A DNA stretch of 5,933 nt, from positions 1 to 5,933 of the forward strand of contig CAMWNQ010000108.1 in NCBI GenBank assembly GCA_947175655.1, in the 5' to 3' direction. The notes under the pieces were generated by a model. The model was given only the letters and a program-made list of their open reading frames with translations. It ran no database searches and had not been told where the DNA came from. Positions within the stretch are counted from its first letter, which is position 1. Every line of letters begins with the position of its first letter. The position numbers and the translations under genes were made by a program. Below are positions 5,826 to 5,933 of the stretch, piece by piece. Origin of the DNA: an uncultured Clostridia bacterium (GTDB taxonomy: Bacteria > Bacillota > Clostridia > Oscillospirales > Ruminococcaceae).

Positions 5826-5833
5826 TTATATCA
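5825..5833 (-). promoter_or_regulatory. Extended -10 promoter of the five-gene operon
   Basis: The minus strand reads TGATATAAT (5833 down to 5825), a perfect TATAAT with the TGn extension that compensates for a weak -35; no good -35 is seen 16-18 bases upstream. Transcription should start near 5818, giving a leader of about 75 bases before ATG 5742. The start coincides with operator copy 2. Confidence 0.55.
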
Positions 5834-5879
5834 GTGCTGATTTTTATCGTATTTTCATATATATTTTTACACTCTATTT

Positions 5880-5885
5880 TATAAT
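5880..5885 (+). promoter_or_regulatory. Candidate -10 box of a divergent plus-strand promoter
   Basis: TATAAT occurs on the plus strand with a predicted transcript start near 5892, just before operator copy 3. No convincing -35 is seen at the usual distance. The placement mirrors that of the operon promoter and operator 2, which supports a divergent gene starting beyond the right edge. The region is AT-rich, so the box alone is weak evidence. Confidence 0.35.
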
Positions 5886-5892
5886 CTCTATT

Positions 5893-5910
5893 TTTTCGAC
5901 TGTCGGTCGG
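5893..5910. promoter_or_regulatory. Palindromic operator copy 3 (near the right edge)
   Basis: CGACTG (5897-5902) and CGGTCG (5904-5909) are inverted around T5903 with one mismatched pair, preceded by TTTT as in copies 1 and 2. Its centre is 85 bp from copy 2, about eight helical turns, so all three copies may lie on similar faces of the helix. It falls just downstream of the plus-strand TATAAT, where it could control a divergent gene. Confidence 0.66.
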
Positions 5911-5933
5911 CTTTTAGATTGTCTTTATTATAT

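Noticed and set aside
5764..5910. The three repeated motifs as a short CRISPR array
   Set aside because: Repeat units are under 20 bases, spacers are unequal (about 26 and 67 bases) and AT-rich promoter-like, and each unit is a palindrome typical of a protein-binding site.

Overview
The window looks like chromosomal DNA of a low-GC Gram-positive anaerobe, most likely a member of the Clostridia. The evidence is the strongly AT-rich sequence, near-perfect GGAGG ribosome binding sites before almost every gene, tight gene packing, and an ECF-transporter S component beside a DUF1893 (TM1506-like) protein. A gut Ruminococcus/Oscillospiraceae species is a guess from overall gene style, not something the sequence proves.

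Two convergent transcription units meet at a shared bidirectional terminator (about 1081-1140). The left, plus-strand unit (1-1078) encodes a small integral-membrane S component of an ECF-type vitamin/nucleobase importer, followed 24 bases later by a DUF1893 protein of the cytidine-deaminase-like fold. Its substrate cannot be read from the sequence.

The right, minus-strand unit (5742 down to 1153) is a compact five-gene operon with gaps of only 16-30 bases. In transcription order it encodes a membrane-anchored or secreted alpha/beta hydrolase, a stand-alone condensation-domain acyltransferase, a 75-aa acyl/peptidyl carrier protein, an AMP-forming acyl-activating enzyme of the long-chain fatty acid ligase type, and a small SCP2 sterol-carrier-like lipid-binding protein. 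Together these contain the parts needed to activate a carboxylic (probably fatty) acid, load it on a carrier, transfer it to an amine or alcohol, hold a lipid product or substrate, and hydrolyse or remodel an ester, thioester or amide. I see no polyketide synthase, multi-module NRPS or phosphopantetheinyl transferase in the window. This cassette is the best candidate for a poorly described system.

Upstream of the operon (5743-5933) is a regulatory region with three copies of a palindromic motif (consensus TTTTCGACTGTMRGTCRR), typical in form of TetR-family operators. One copy is centred on the predicted start of transcription of the operon, one lies in its 5' leader, and one lies just downstream of a TATAAT on the other strand. 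That arrangement suggests a divergent gene, possibly the regulator itself, just beyond the right edge. No RNA gene, CRISPR array or mobile element was found.
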